64,000 nt of DNA. It comes from Anoplolepis gracilipes. Its lineage: Eukaryota; Arthropoda; Insecta; Hymenoptera; Formicidae. Below, piece by piece: positions 11,821 through 26,257 of this stretch. A program made the position numbers and the translations under genes. The first letter of the stretch is position 1, and every line of letters starts with the position of its first letter. The notes below the pieces were generated by a model, which worked only from the letters and a program-made list of their open reading frames with translations, did not search any database and was not told the DNA's origin. The stretch is from assembly GCF_047496725.1 (NCBI RefSeq), contig NC_132975.1, positions 14,951,501 to 15,015,500 on the forward strand. Direction: 5' to 3'.

Positions 11821-13978
11821 TGCACCTTTATAATTCATTCTCCTTCACGAGAGATCTAATAATAGGCCTATTGCAAGGGCTTCGTTTCTATTTCAAAGTG
11901 CTGTTACTTTTATAACACATACGCCAACGCATGCTTCTGTAATGATTGAGTCAATCAATTTTTTAGCCTCGCCAACCGTTTTCTCGTTCCATTTACTTCC
12001 GATGAGAGAACAGCCCGCGCGCGGGCGGGCGCGTAAATATTCGCATTTCCATTTTCTATGCATTTTCCTCAAATCTCTCAGCCCTGAAACGGGGCGGAAA
12101 TCAATGGCTGAGACAAACCCCTATTCGATTTTCGAGATGGTCGCGGCTCATCGGAGTCTGGTGAGCCATGTGACACGTTCGCGCACACGTGCGAGGCTAT
12201 CTGTTCCAAAGAGTAGTAGTAAATGACTATGGTTGCAGCTAGTGAGGCAACGTAATCAGATTTGCGAGAGAGCGATGGGTTCCATCAGCGCTTTCAGTGC
12301 TTTTATCTTCGTCTCTCCCTGTCTTTCTCTTTCTCTCTCATTTCCTGTCTGAATTTCTGCTCTCTCCTTTCGCCTTTCTCAACATCATTTATTTCGCAAT
12401 TTATTTACCGCATTTGTAGCAAGCGGAATGCATTTTTTTAAATATAGTTTCTTGGTAACATTTACACATATACAAACGAATAAAATAATATTCATTACTT
12501 TTAAGTAACGTCGTGTTTATCTTAAAAACAAGAGAAAATTTATTCTAAAATAAAGTGAACCGTTATCTTGATTCTTTTTCTCTCTTTTAGCGTGGTCTTA
12601 TGCTAGAAGTCAAGTAAATTAACTACGACGAAAAGATCGATCCGTCGTTTCACCTTCGCTTAAAAATGCCGACACATGTATAAGATATATTAAAATGTAT
12701 AAAGAATAGTGCAATTATTATGATGATATCATATAAGAGATCAGCTTAAGCAACAAAGGGAAAATTACATTGTTTTTATAATTCTTTCTTATTGTATAAT
12801 AAATGTTATATAAATCTTATATAAAAATAGTGTTTTATTTATTATTTTATCTATCGCTACACTTGACTTTTCGTGTTTTCTATGCCCTAAATCCGTCGTC
12901 GGGAACACGCAAACAATGCAACCATACATAAGTACAACGTGGCCTTCTTCGCGCCGAGTTAAAGCTTTTATTGCCGGTCCGTCGGCCCCCTTCCCTGTCC
13001 CCCCCGACAGTCCATTTAATTACCTTGAAAGCTGGGTGGAGACTGGAGGTTGGCCACCTTCCGGCTTCCATGTTAATAATGCACTCAAATACATCGTCGC
13101 TCGTGGCAAGTACATCAAGAGATCTTCGCGGTTCGATGCTCTTTGAGAGATGATAATTCCATTCGGGCTTTAAACTAACAACGATAATGCGATTTATCTA
13201 TTAATATTAGCAATCAAATGTGCTACTTGCTCTTATATCTCGCGTTATTATTTATTACAATAAGTTGTTGAGAGCGACAAGAGTTAGTATTATTATCCTA
13301 TAGAATTTGATATTATTGCCATGAAAAATTTAATCTGGCAAGCAATCAGAATATATCATCGCTTATAGCAATAGCCGGCTTCAAAGACTCTCTTGCTAAG
13401 TTTCGCGTTTCAATCGCGGTCTTAATCGCGTCCGATTTAAACGAGGGATACCGCGGAAGCAATTACTTTGTTCCATAGAAGAAGAATGATAGGACCCTCG
13501 GGATAGGACGACGCGATTCAAGATGATTTGCAATCACTGAAATATTAATCGCCAGCATTTTCCTTAATCAAGACTAACAGACTAATTTACGGTACCATGA
13601 TAAATAGGCAGAAACGAAGCAAACACATCAATAATAATGTGTTTATTATATTAATAATAAGTGATGCAGACGTAAATATAAAATAATTAATTAAACTCTT
13701 CTTCTTTTTATACCCAGCGAACTTTTTTTTATGCAGACGTATTACGTTCATTTGGCGAGCGTAAAAATCCTTCCTTCGAGCGGCTGACCATATTCTATCT
13801 AGTTCTACTGCGGCGCGAAAAGCTGCCACATATTGTAATACGAAAAACATCGCTCTGTAAGACCTTGTCCATCTGCCGCAGCGGGAGACATTTTACACGC
13901 CAAGTGTTATTTTTTGGAACTGACGAGACTGTTCTCGAAAAAAATCGAAAAATACTTTGCATGAGAAAAACGTGTGTA
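11821..13978. other. Non-coding stretch with GC pockets
   Basis: Contains a short, very GC-rich core (CCCGCGCGCGGGCGGGCGCG, from 12014) and a higher-complexity patch at 12.88-13.15 kb with short open frames on both strands. I recognise neither as coding; both could be regulatory. Confidence 0.45.
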
Positions 13979-14900
13979 CACTTAAAAAAATGATTTTGCA
14001 AGTTGAACAAAAATTTTCTAGGTGTAAAAAATTAACTAAAACAGATAAATTATTAGCAAATACTGTGATACTGCATAGGATAAACTATGGTATGATGGCC
14101 ATACGGAAAAGATGGCCATTGGCTGTAATTTTTTCAATAATCGCTACATAGTGCGCTTTTTTAATCATTATCAAAGATAATCGACATTTATAGTAATTTA
14201 TGCGCATTATTTGAAATAACGATATTGTGACTCTTGTATCATATTTTTACTTTTGATTACCTGCAAAGTTTTTCATTTGTCCTTTAAAAACTATTATAAC
14301 GTCGAATAAATTACAGTTAAGCTATCGTAATCGACATTAGACATATTAAAGATATGTAAATTGTTACATGACCTATAATTTTTATTTTCGTTTTTACTAT
14401 TTTTTTTATAAATATTATGGCCATCTTTCCGTCACTATAGTCATATTTTCCTTAAAAGTTGGGTAAGATGGCCAATGCTTATGTCGTGCTATTTTGATAA
14501 TATAAAATTTCTATTAAATATTTTCTTTTTAATTTCGATAATATTACGTAATTTAAGCTTCAGTGAAGATAATATGTCAAACATTATTAAAAAATAACAA
14601 AAATAAAAATATGTTTTTTGCATTTTAAAAAACTATGGCCATCTTAGTCAAGTTTACCCTATATTTTGCATTTAATCAATTTAAATGACAGAGACAGAAT
14701 TTATATCTGTACTATTAGGGTAATTTGTCAAGGACAATTATATTCGTGATTAATATTTGACAATGGGATCTTAATTTTCTAGAGGTATTGCTAGAATATT
14801 GCTGCTATAAATTCTATACGTGACAAACAATATTCCAACAGATACAAAGAGTAGCGATAAGTTTTAATTGAGACATCTAGAAATCTATCTACTTTGAGTG
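13979..14900 (+). mobile_element. Interspersed element family 1, copy C, split by a nested insertion
   Basis: Left half at 13979-14077, right half at 14660-14900, interrupted by another TIR element. Ends are CACTTAAAAAAA and ACTTTGAGTG with TA on both flanks. The right half lacks a segment of about 40 bp found in copies A, B and E. Confidence 0.7.
14078..14659 (+). mobile_element. TIR element family 2, nested in copy C, with TA target-site duplication
   Basis: Length 582 bp, non-coding. Left end GGATAAACTATGG...GATGGCCAT; right end is the inverted GGGTAAACT...GATGGCCAT. Flanked by TA at 14076-14077 and 14660-14661. Removing insert and one TA restores the CTGCATATATTTTGC seen in intact family 1 copies. 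A TA duplication fits Tc1/mariner-type or similar transposition. The GATGGCCA motif recurs inside the element. Confidence 0.75.
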
Positions 14901-17900
14901 TAAGTTTTTTATCATGAACGTTTTTTTAACGAATATCACGTGGTAAAATATTAATATGTTTATCATGGATAAGATTTTAGCGTCGCTATTAAAATTTTTA
15001 GTAGAATGAATACCTCTCTGTCGTAATATCTTATCGTTGAAATCCATATTTCATCATTTAATTAATTAAAGAGACTTGATATAAAGCCTTTTACTTTAAG
15101 AATGTATTACGTTAAAGCGCAAGATTGAAAAGGCAAGATTTATTCTCGTAACACATATTATAAATAACGATAATACGTACGCTGCGCGTTTATAACACTT
15201 ATCGATTTCAGCATAATAACTCACTTCGTCATACTGTTACATACCACTCACCCCCGTGAGGGCGAAGACCACATTATTACAAGGTCGAAGAGAAAAATCC
15301 ATATCCCCGACGAATTCCAGGAACACCGCTCATTTGTAACATTCAACCCCCGCGAGATAATTAAAGGAATCCGCATCGCGATAGACGCGAGCAACAATGA
15401 TCAGTTGTTCGAAAATATACGGTATTATAAAATAACATGAGACTACGACTTTACGATTGATCGTGGCATAGTTCTATTTTTGGACTCGCCGTATCTGGTC
15501 ATTATACATTACCGGATCGATGAACTTGATTGCGATATCTGATTCGTTCTCGTTAGATTACACACTCAAATATCTTACGCAATTATCTCGAGCATCCAGT
15601 ACAGTGAGTCTCTTTGACGTTTATGCTGCAGTATTTTAATGTATGTTATCATTGAAAAAGGGTCTTTTTTTCAATTCTATTTAATATAAATTTTTTTTTT
15701 AAATTGGTATAAATTTTACTAAAATTAATAAAATTAAATTTAATATTTTATTAAAATTTAATTTACAATATATATTTGTGATTTCGAAGTAAAAAATTAT
15801 AGACGTAATTAACAGTCGACAATTCTAACGATGGATCATGCATGGCAAAGTTCATAAGAACATGTAGAAAGAAATAAAGTTAGAAAAAATTGTGGTACAA
15901 GAATAGTTGATTAATTGCCAATAATTTTCTTCTCGACAAATTGTGACTGTGTGTGTTTCGTGGAATTTTATCTCGGAAGAAATTTGCAAAATTTTTCTAG
16001 TTATTATGAATCTATTGGCTCAACAATTATATCTTTTTCTCTTATTTAATGTTGTTTAAATTGAATAAATTAAACGCTTTTGTAATTGCAAACTGTTTAC
16101 AAAGTAGACAATTTCTTCTTCCCGTGCTTCTTCCAGACGTTTATAGAAGCAATTGATAGCGGAGCGATATTGAAATAATGGAGAGCGCGTTGTAACAAGA
16201 TTATTTCTCCACGTGTAACGTATACAAAATAGACTCACTCGTGTGCATTATAATTTGTGTCGATTCAAGCATTCACGCGTGCATCGAATTCAAATCAGAT
16301 TCCAATCAAACACAATGGTCGATATGCCATAAAGTTTGTACAAATACACTGCTTTTAACGATAAATAATATATACTGCATTTGTATTCTACGCGTGTATA
16401 ATATATCCCGAGTATTTATTATATTTGAATATACGCGAATGTCGAAAACTGCGAGACTGCTTGCTGCAACTAGAGAGTTTACAGCGAGCTTACGCTTTAC
16501 AGTTTATATACGTTTGTTTTGCAAATTCCGCTTGGTTATTGTGGCTTACACATGACATATCGACGTGCAACGCAGATGGTAGTATGGTACCTGTACGTCT
16601 CTACTGGTACCATAGTGCGACCTATCGTGGTACGCAGAAACACAGCCCAAGGCACGTTAGCTATTGGCATCCCGGTATCCGGACAGAAAGAGAGAGATAG
16701 AGACAAAGAGCTTTAAGCTCTAGCTGGGGGTATTGGACTATTGGAGATTCTTCCCTTCGTCTCTCTCCTCCCGTCCCCTCGGCCGACACACCGTCTTTCT
16801 TAGTTCACCACCCTCTCGCATTTGTCCCTCCTTTTATTTTCCTTGCGTTGTCCTAGACTGCTGCCTGAATGAACGACGAAACTTATTAAGCGCCACACCC
16901 GTTGTCGGTTTCATGGGTTGTCAGTGTATTTTCCAAAGACGAATAGACAGCTGAATCGCATAGTGGTGAACACAATAAACATGATAGATGTTTAGAGTGA
17001 GAAACAATTTAAAAAAAAAAAAAAAAAAAAGATTTGCGAAAGAGTTTTCAAAGAGGTGAAAAAATATGTCAAATGTAAACCGGGTTGAACGACTTTGATG
17101 ACATTTTATTTTCTGACATTACAAACTGAAGAAGTTTATTTTGTTCAGTTATTTATATAAATGTTTTATACGTCTTTGTGTATAAATACGATCATTTATA
17201 TTTATTTCTTTTTATCATTATTGGTTCTCCCCAAGTGTTCATAATTCATCAAGTTCTCATCAATTACTTTTATTTATATTTAACTTCATAATTAAAAGTT
17301 ATAAACGTAAAATTATATATTTATATCTTATTAATATATATAGTGGTAGTTTTCATTAGAGAAGAGAAGACGGAGGAGAACACTAAATCCAAAATCTACC
17401 AAACAATCTGATTTTTCGAAAAAAATCATTCTTGAAAATTGAATCACATTAGACGTTAATGTACAAATGATATCGATGTAACATTTCAATCATTCCACAT
17501 ATATTTGTTCATCCTGTTTTCCTTTTCTCTTGTCACCTTCATGTGTATAGTTGAACGGAAACGACAAATAACGCGCGTGAATGAGAGACGGAAATAATGG
17601 ACAGAAGGCAACTTGGTAGTCTACGACCTACTTTGCTAGTTTTTATCAGAATCTCACTTCCTTCGCACTCGTCTCTCTTATTTTTTCGTGAGACAGTCCA
17701 CATTTCTCTTTCTCCTCCCACATCCGTTTCTCAGGCTCTTCTCTCTCTCTCTTCCATTCAATGTGCTCGTTGAGAAGAAAAAAAAGATAACGAATAAAGA
17801 TGCGAAAACTTTCACGGTCGCAGATCTTTCTCTCCACGAACTAAAATCGGAGCAAAAATAAGATACGAAACCGAAATCGATTATATCTGTAAGGCTGCCG

Positions 17901-18201
17901 GAATCTTCGCGGCAGAAACGTCTTGATAAATTTATGTGGTCGGATTTAAGGAAGAATTTATGTAAATGAAAGGTACGCGGAATAAAAGGTGTATACGAGA
18001 CAAAAAGTTTGAAACTCTCTATTCTGAAGCTATATAATTATATATATTCGCGCGTAATAAAATTGAAAACTTTGCATGCTTATCCAATTCTTTAAAACTT
18101 AATTAATATCATTTTTCCTGCAAAAATTAATGTTAAAAATATAACATAAAGATAATATTCGTACTCTTTTCTGTCTTTTTTCCAAATCTTCAAATAGTCG
18201 G
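14901..18201. other. Non-coding stretch
   Basis: AT-rich with CpG-containing patches at 15.24-15.38 and 16.5-16.95 kb, a GGTACC-centred inverted repeat at 16583-16614 and an A-tract at 17012-17031. No gene supported. Confidence 0.5.
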
Positions 18202-18557
18202 ACTCAAAAAAATATTTTGCTAATGTAGATAGATTTCTAGATGTCTCGATTAAAATTTATCGCTACTTTTTGTATCTGTTAGAATATTCTTTGTCACGTA
18301 TAGAATTTATTATTGCCAAATATTAATCACAAATATAATTGTCCTTGACAATAGGCCTTAAACATAGGCATCGCAGAAAAATTTTCTGTCTAAATTACCC
18401 TACGAGTACAGATATAGAAATTATATCTCTGTCATTTAAATTGATTAAGTGCAAAATATATGCAGTATCACAGTATTTGCTAATAATTGATCTGTTTCAG
18501 TTAATTTTTGACACCTAGAAAATTTTTGTTCAACTTGCAACATCATTTTTTCGAGCG
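18202..18557 (-). mobile_element. Interspersed element family 1, copy D, internally deleted
   Basis: Reverse-orientation copy from ACTCAAAAAAATATTTTGC to a decayed end (TTTTTTCGAGCG). It lacks the roughly 45-bp AGCAGCAATATTCTAGC segment present in copies A, B and E. Confidence 0.65.
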
Positions 18558-20235
18558 TGGAGTCTTGTTAGCCAACTTGTTAACGGTGTTCTTTTTTGCC
18601 GACGAAACTTGTCGACGTAGGATTTAGATTGTCGATGAAAGTTTTACACTTGGAATGAGCACTCGAGATCGCTAGCTCTGTTGGTTCGGCTGGTAACTAG
18701 GTGGTCCACTGATCGTTTAGCTTCATTACTTGTTGAATGCAAGCCATTGTCTAACGTTTATCCTACCTAAATGGATTTCTAAGCGAATCGATAGGACAAT
18801 AAAGCTTGCACAAAGATGACTATTATATATCGATTATATTCTCTGTGCACTATGTACGATTTGCAGAGAAATTGTGATGGGGCATCTAGTTGAATGTCTC
18901 GCTGCATTTCCAAAGTAAACAGTGAGCGAGTTTGTAAAGATGCAATGAGGATCGAATTTTTTGCAATAGTTTCGTTCATAATCGACAACTGTCGCACGAA
19001 TCATTATCAGTTGATTCAATCTCGTAATTTTATGTATAAAAAGTCTTATACGTAATTATTACAATTTTAGTAAATTCTAATATATTACGTAGTATTATAT
19101 TGCATAGCTTTCTTGCAATTCCATATTAGTACAAAAATTTTTTCAGCCACAAATATTGAGAATTAAAAAAATATAGCTTTGAAACAATGATTTTTTTAAA
19201 ATAATATATTGAGAACGTATTGAAAAAAAAAAAAATAATAATATGATTTATCCGCACAAATGCAGATTGTCAATATTTTATACGTCAACTTTCATATTTA
19301 CGTTGTGATGTATCATTTTTTTTTTTTTATTCGCTCACTCTCATCGAGAATCCGACGAATGACTAATTCCAGTTATATTGTCTAACTGAACTATCCTAGC
19401 TCCGCGAAACACAATGACTGCATCGTACACATCAATATTGACGAAGTTTCGTTTTATTTCAATCGCTTGATAATTGTCATTGGACGTACGGCACGCGGTA
19501 TTGTCTGAAGTTCCAACTTCCATCCCGCAACAATACTGATTGCAAATGTAAAGATAATACCGTGAAAGCATACTGTATGCTCTTGCGAGATAAGTCACTT
19601 GTCCTTAACACGACAGATTCAATTTCAAGTTTCCTGCCGAAGACAAAAGAAAACACAATTCGGGAGGGCTGCTGGCAAGCTTCTCTATGATTCCATGTAT
19701 TATGCACACGAATACGCGCGAGAAAGGTATTTTAAAATTTCATAAATAAACCTTTTCTTAAACAGAAGCAGTATCATATGTTATCACTGCTTAGGTAGTT
19801 TCAGTTATATATTATAATATTGCAAAAAGTAATCTTACTGATTATAAAGAAGAATTAATAAAAATGGATGATTTTTCACAAGTGAAATCTTACTGCCATT
19901 AATAAAATGTAAAGCGAAAAAGTAAAGTGTATTTTTATTAAAAATCAATGAAATACTCTGATCTTCGATGATCTTGTTAGCAACGTAAATTATAAATAAG
20001 TTTATTCATTTCTTTGAGGGCATTTTCCATTACACATTTCTTCTTCGTAATTCGCAGTATTAATAATGGTACTAGTCGATAAAATTTTCGCTTTGATATC
20101 TGCTTTACGATACTTTACGTAAATGTAAAAAGTAAAAAATGTCATGCTTTTTGATATTCTAAATTTAAATTTAGTTTTATTTATTTGATTTCCCGCAGGG
20201 GCACGTGCGTTATATTGTACGCTCTATATACCTCT

Positions 20236-20237
20236 TT

Positions 20238-20270
<33 letters not shown>
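20236..20270. repeat. (CT)n microsatellite
   Basis: CT tract with one CTTT interruption, about 440 bp before a second, longer TC tract. Confidence 0.85.
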
Positions 20271-20675
20271 AAAATTAAATAATTCATAATCCATTTACGG
20301 GTGAGTGCATTTTAGCGTACATTGTATCGTGTTAAAATGCATCCCGCCGAAATCGGAGAGCTCGCCTACATGGCGAATGATACCTGGTTAACTAGCAGAG
20401 TTAGAAAGATTCGAATTTCGGTCAATTTAAATCTCTCGATATTATAAAAGGGCAAAGGGGAACATCAATGGATAATTATATTTTCGATCCATAAAATTCA
20501 GTGTTTTAGTTTGGAATGAATTTTACAAACTCCATCGAACAGTTTCAATTTTTATATTCTGCAGAATGGAAAAGACCAAATCATGTTTGGCTTGAATCTG
20601 TAACAAATCTTTTTTATTCCGTTTTAATTCATGAAAAAACTATATTGATATAGCTTTAAATTTAAAAATATTGAA

Positions 20676-20678
<3 letters not shown>

Positions 20679-20719
<41 letters not shown>
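20679..20719. repeat. (TC)n microsatellite
   Basis: About 19 TC units. The open frame that starts here is a repeat artefact. Confidence 0.9.
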
Positions 20720-20720
<1 letters not shown>

Positions 20721-22782
20721 GCCCTCTGTCTACGTAGTAAGCAGATTACTGAGAAGCACGCAAACGTCAAGAATATTCGGGAACCCTTCAAGTTTGTCAC
20801 GAAGGGATGCCTTAGAGCTCAGAAGACTCGACGAAAGTCTTCGACCGTGTCAGAAAACGATTTACCGAAAATCGAGTACGAAAAGAGGGGAGGGTTTTTT
20901 TCGCGAACGTGATGGTTTTATCGGAAAACTTTTCGGTAGTGCAACGCAAACGCAATTCTCTCGTCGGTAATTTTATGACATTACGTGCACAGAGTACACC
21001 GGAGGATATCTATGCCCGCTTGTCTGCTGCACGCGTCGCATGTGAATGCCTTTCATTGCGAAAGATGCGTCAAACGTATAGTGCTATCGACTGCGATGCA
21101 ATACAAGCCAATGGCGAGTACTGTGTTGTAAATATTAACACGAAAGGTTCAAAGAAAATCAAACGCAGATCCCTTTATCGAATGAAAAATATTGCAGCGT
21201 CCTGAAAAATGTCACGGTTTTCGAGGCGTAAGAAAATTTCAACCTTAAATTTAATCAAACAACATGTATATTTAGAGAAACATACAAGAAACTATGCAGA
21301 ATATTCTAGAATTCTGCTAGAACATTTATGGATCGGATAAAGTTCGATTCATGATATTTGTGACGTGATTTTAATGACGGTTTTTTTTAGGAATGTGAAA
21401 TTCATTTTTTTTAGTGTGATGTTGAAGTGTCAATAAATTTCGAGTCAACAACCAAAACGATTTTCAGCAAACTATTCTTTAGAGGGAAAAAGAGACAAAT
21501 AAACAAATCATATTTTTCAATTAATTTTAGACAAAATTTGTATCTTTTCATAAAATTGTAAATTAAAAAAATATATAATATATGGAAAATTAGAAGACTG
21601 AAGAGTCATAAATTTTCCTAATTATATTGATTTGCTAAGAGAAAATTAATTCTATTACCAAAGTTAAGATTGCGAGTTTTAGATTGCTCTGTTATCTACA
21701 CAGAAAAAAAGAATATTCTTATTTTCACAATATCTTTAGTTTCAAAATGTAAAGCTTGAAAAGAGATTATATTGCGTTAAACAAAGAAAATTTGCTTGGA
21801 TGAAGACATTTAATATAGTTCAACCGAGAAAAATTTTCTTGTTATTTAAGAATAATTTTCTTGAATAGAGAGGAAAAAATGTTGGATAGAAAATAACACA
21901 AAATCGAAGATTATAATTTTCTTAGAGTTAAAATATTTATTTTATTCTTGAAATGACAATTATAATATTGAAATAAGATTATAATATTGTTGAAATTTAA
22001 GATTTTTAAATTCTTCTAAGAAGATTATAAATTGTTGCGTATATATGAAACAATAAACGCGTTCATATGAGTATACGTAAGTTTTGATTTGACACTTACT
22101 TTTTTTCTGTGTATCATTATCATTTAATTTCTCTTGCAAAAATAATCTAAAAATAATATAGAAATTTTGACATTTTAAGTTCTTATTGTATATATCAATT
22201 CTCGTCCATGGTCGTTTGTTCGACAAGACGTGAATGTAAATATAATACACCGAGTCGTGAATCAATATTGTCATAAGCCGTCTGTCGCGCGAAGCTCGCT
22301 AAAATCCCATCCGCTTTGGAAGCCGCGTTAAGACGTTTAAAATACGTCAAAGTATCCTTCCTTTGTACCATCGAGGACAAAGTCCTCGTGCTTGCTTGGG
22401 GCACAGTTGTCTGACGTTCCGATAGGATCAGAAAACTTTATAGTTTCTCTTTCAAACGTTTTCGAACAAATCAGCTTCTTACGGGAAATGCTTGGCAACT
22501 AATGCTTCCGCCAAACGTGCCACTTACGTCACGTTTGCGTCAAGCCTTTCAATTATGATTTTACCAAGTTTAGCAGAAAAGAACATGTATATATTATTCA
22601 AGCAACTCTGATGATTGAAAGCTCATCACAATGTAAGAAATAACCAGAGATATTAAAAATAATTATAAAACAATTAATTTCTATTATTTCTAGTTTACTC
22701 TTCCAGATAATGGAATTATTATAAAATAATAACATACAAGTTTTAATATCGTTTGCATTAGAAAAATAAAAAATTTATTTCT

Positions 22783-22784
<2 letters not shown>

Positions 22785-22840
<56 letters not shown>
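22785..22840. repeat. (TA)n microsatellite
   Basis: About 27 TA units, the longest TA tract in the window. Confidence 0.9.
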
Positions 22841-22843
<3 letters not shown>

Positions 22844-25800
22844 TATATAAGTGTCCTTTAATTTTTCTATTATTGCGCGATTGACAGGTACAATTATATA
22901 CGCATAAAAAGATAAAAGTGTGGGGATTGATATAGGTAGGCATGTACTTCGCGCGTGCACGTCAAATGTCAGACGAAATTGGACGCGAGATTCAATGGCA
23001 ATTACTGATAGAAGTGCTAGATCTGTCCGAGCATAGTGAGATCTTCGAAATTGGCTATATCTATAGCTGTAATCACCTGCCGATAATACATCCACGATCG
23101 AAGCTATTCATGCCACAGATAGGGCGTGGCTTAAAGACATTGACAATGCTGCGGGAATAATCTAATTATTACGCTGATACGATATATTATAATAACTAAT
23201 TTTGTATGTTAAAATTTATTGCATTTGTTAAAATATCAATTCTGATTATATTTTGATTAACACGAGAATTTCGATGAAAATTGATATTTTTAATTGCAAC
23301 AAAGATTTTTAATTTTAACATATTTCGAAAGGATGACAAAGTATTATTCGAGAGATTTACGTCTATAAATATACTTATATTACGCATTATATGTATAGCG
23401 AGGTGGAGTCTGTTTTATAAAATAAAAATAAGAGAGCGACAGCACATTAATATCTATTCGATTTTTGCAATTCAATCATCTTTTGAGATTCAAAGTTGGG
23501 ATCTTATAAATTCGAATTCTGAGGCAATGATCCTCTGGCCTCAGTGCCACCCTTAGGCGATAAAACGCCCCTGCCGGTGGCGTATTCGCATTATCGATCA
23601 CGACGTATCGTAGAGCACGTAAAATTTTAACCTGCTATTTATAGAATAAATAACATTAATCTTGTACATGTGTATATATTATAGTGAAAATGAATAAAAT
23701 TTCAACACCCGATAATATTTGGAAATAAGAGAAAAAATTCCACCGTACTTCTGTACTGACGTGTAACCACATGTACACGTGTCACATTCGATCCCTCCTA
23801 TCGTTGTTTACAGTAAGTTTTATCTTTCTCTCTCTCGTTGGCTACTAATTTAGTTTCCTCTAATTTAGTTGGCTCTTTCTGTCGTGTGTTACATGATGCA
23901 TGGCGTTTCATACTTTAGGCCGAGGAAAATAATCGGCACGTGCACCGAGGAAACATCGCCCTTGTTCGCCTTATTACGAATGTAGGAAAATGAATATAAT
24001 AAAGTTATCTTCGTCGATGCAGCTTTTGGAACCCGGTGGTGGCGCATTGTTCGCCAGTGGTTTTGCGTGACAGACCGGAGGCAAACGCGAAGAATTTCAA
24101 CGTGGCATTACATTCGTCGAGCTATTCGGCCGTGCACTTTGTTGTTCTCGTGTGCAGCTTGTAACTTTACAAAGGACCGTCGCCCGCGGTTAGCTCTCCA
24201 ATCTGGAAGAGTTTGTTGCGTCGCTGGCAGGAAATGAAAATTTACAGCGCTTCTTTTATTCACTAAAAATAGAACAAAAATAGCCCAATGCTCATTGGAC
24301 CGGATGCTAAAAAAACCAATATAGTAAAGGGCAGACATTTAAAGCATTCAAATATGATGTTGTGTGAACCTTTCCGTAAGAAGATATATACAAGTTTAAA
24401 CAATTTTATTTTTTTTTCCATATCAGTGAAATTCATATAAATGAATTTATACATGAACACTTATTATATAGATTGTGTCATCTATTTTACGGAGATAAAT
24501 TTAAAGAAATAACTCTCATATTTCTAGTCTTTCTTCTATTTTTTTTTAGTAATTTAAGATTCCATCATTTTTATATATGTATATATAATTTGCTATGTAT
24601 TTAATTGTTATATTATTTTTTTTATATCGATTTGAAGAATAAAATAAAACACGCTTTGATTGCCTGGCTGAGGTAAAGTCGATAATTTGAAGACAGATTC
24701 GCGCGACAGAGTAATGGGCGATAACAACTGAATGACAACTGCAAGCCACATGTAATTTACGGGCGAAACCACACGCGTTAAGTGAATTCGCGTAGAGAGG
24801 CAATGCATGGCTGTCGAGAGGATTGGCTGCAGTAGCGAGATAATGTCCTAGTCATTCTTGCACTGCAATCACTGCAGCGACTGTATAGCGCGTCTATATA
24901 ACACTAAAGCTATCATTTCGAGTGGACGAAGATTGACATATATGTACGTACGAAATCCAGAAACTCGCCATCTCTTATAACAATTATATACGAATCGTTG
25001 GTCGAAATTTATAAAGTTTTTTTACAGCCAACGATCCGGATGTCGAATTAATTATTGAAATAGAAAAGCTTTATTCTGTAAAATTTGGATGTCGATCAAT
25101 TTACACCTCGACGGGAAATTAAATCTTTCTAGATTCTTTGTCGTTTTAAATAATAACTCACTACCATATCACCTTTTTCAATTCTTTATCAAGTTTTAGA
25201 TTTTACTAATGCTTAGTTTCATGATTAATTTATGTAATATTTTTGAATTTATAATCACACGGATTTATCAAGAGAAAATAATGGGCCAAGCTTAATGTAG
25301 TTATTAATGCGTAATTTAAAATAACTTTAAATAATATTTTTGCAAGAAAATATTGAAGGAAATATTTCTCTTACTTTTTTTTTTTAATAAGAGATATGTA
25401 CGAAATTTCGGTGTGTCTATGTGTATGACACGTATCTAACTTTCCTCAATTTACTTTAAAGGATTAAAACTGGGGTGAAAGTACGTCGAAACTGAGCCTC
25501 AGATTTAATTAACCGCGGATTAGATGATTACAGCCTTCTTCATAATACAGAAAATGAAGTCTATCAAAGTAAATGTCAATTAAATGTTTCGCACAATCGG
25601 AGAGTATAAAAAAAAACTACTGGACGATACGTTTATTATTTTTAATACTGCAGAAAGTGAGAGAAATACGTCAATAAATAACGCATTTCAACAAAATTGA
25701 AGAAAATGCGAAAAGGAAAAATTAAAAAATTTGCCACAATATGTGTGAGTGTTAGTACACCTTAATTGCAGTTCGAAAATACTTTCAGAAGTGTCCCGAG

Positions 25801-25870
25801 ATAATTATACCGATAACACAAATGAATCGATCAATGATAACGGACGTAGAAGAATCCCAAGAGAAGTATC

Positions 25871-25899
25871 GAAAAAAAAAAAAAAAAAAAAAAAAAAAA
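25871..25899. repeat. Poly(A) tract
   Basis: A run of 28-29 A in non-coding sequence with no recognisable retrotransposed body upstream. Confidence 0.85.
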
Positions 25900-26171
25900 G
25901 GAAATATACCCCCGAAAAGAGAACAATATGAAATTTAAGTAAAAAAGTTGCCCTTATCGCGGACGAGACCGATTACGTAGTTTGCGCATCTGTGTCACGC
26001 AAACATCTGCTCTTCTTGGCCAGAGAAGAAGAGAGAGAGAGAGAGATAGAGAGCAATCGTGCGTACATTATTTTCCATAATTTCTTTTTTAAATCGCGCA
26101 AAAGTAGAAATATAGATGAGCAATCTTCGTCTCACGTGATGGAATTTCGCGGCGCATAATTCCGTCATCCT

Positions 26172-26255
<84 letters not shown>
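26172..26255. repeat. (AC)n microsatellite, about 84 bp
   Basis: About 42 AC units without interruption. Alternating purine-pyrimidine sequence of this length can adopt Z-DNA. Confidence 0.92.

Positions 26256-26257
<2 letters not shown>

Noticed and set aside
22942..23160. 72-codon plus-strand ATG frame with protein-like composition
   Set aside because: No family recognised, no neighbouring exons or polyA signal, and an equally long frame on the other strand.
25871..25899. Poly(A) tract as the tail of a retroposed gene or LINE
   Set aside because: No open frame, reverse transcriptase remnant or target-site duplication around it.
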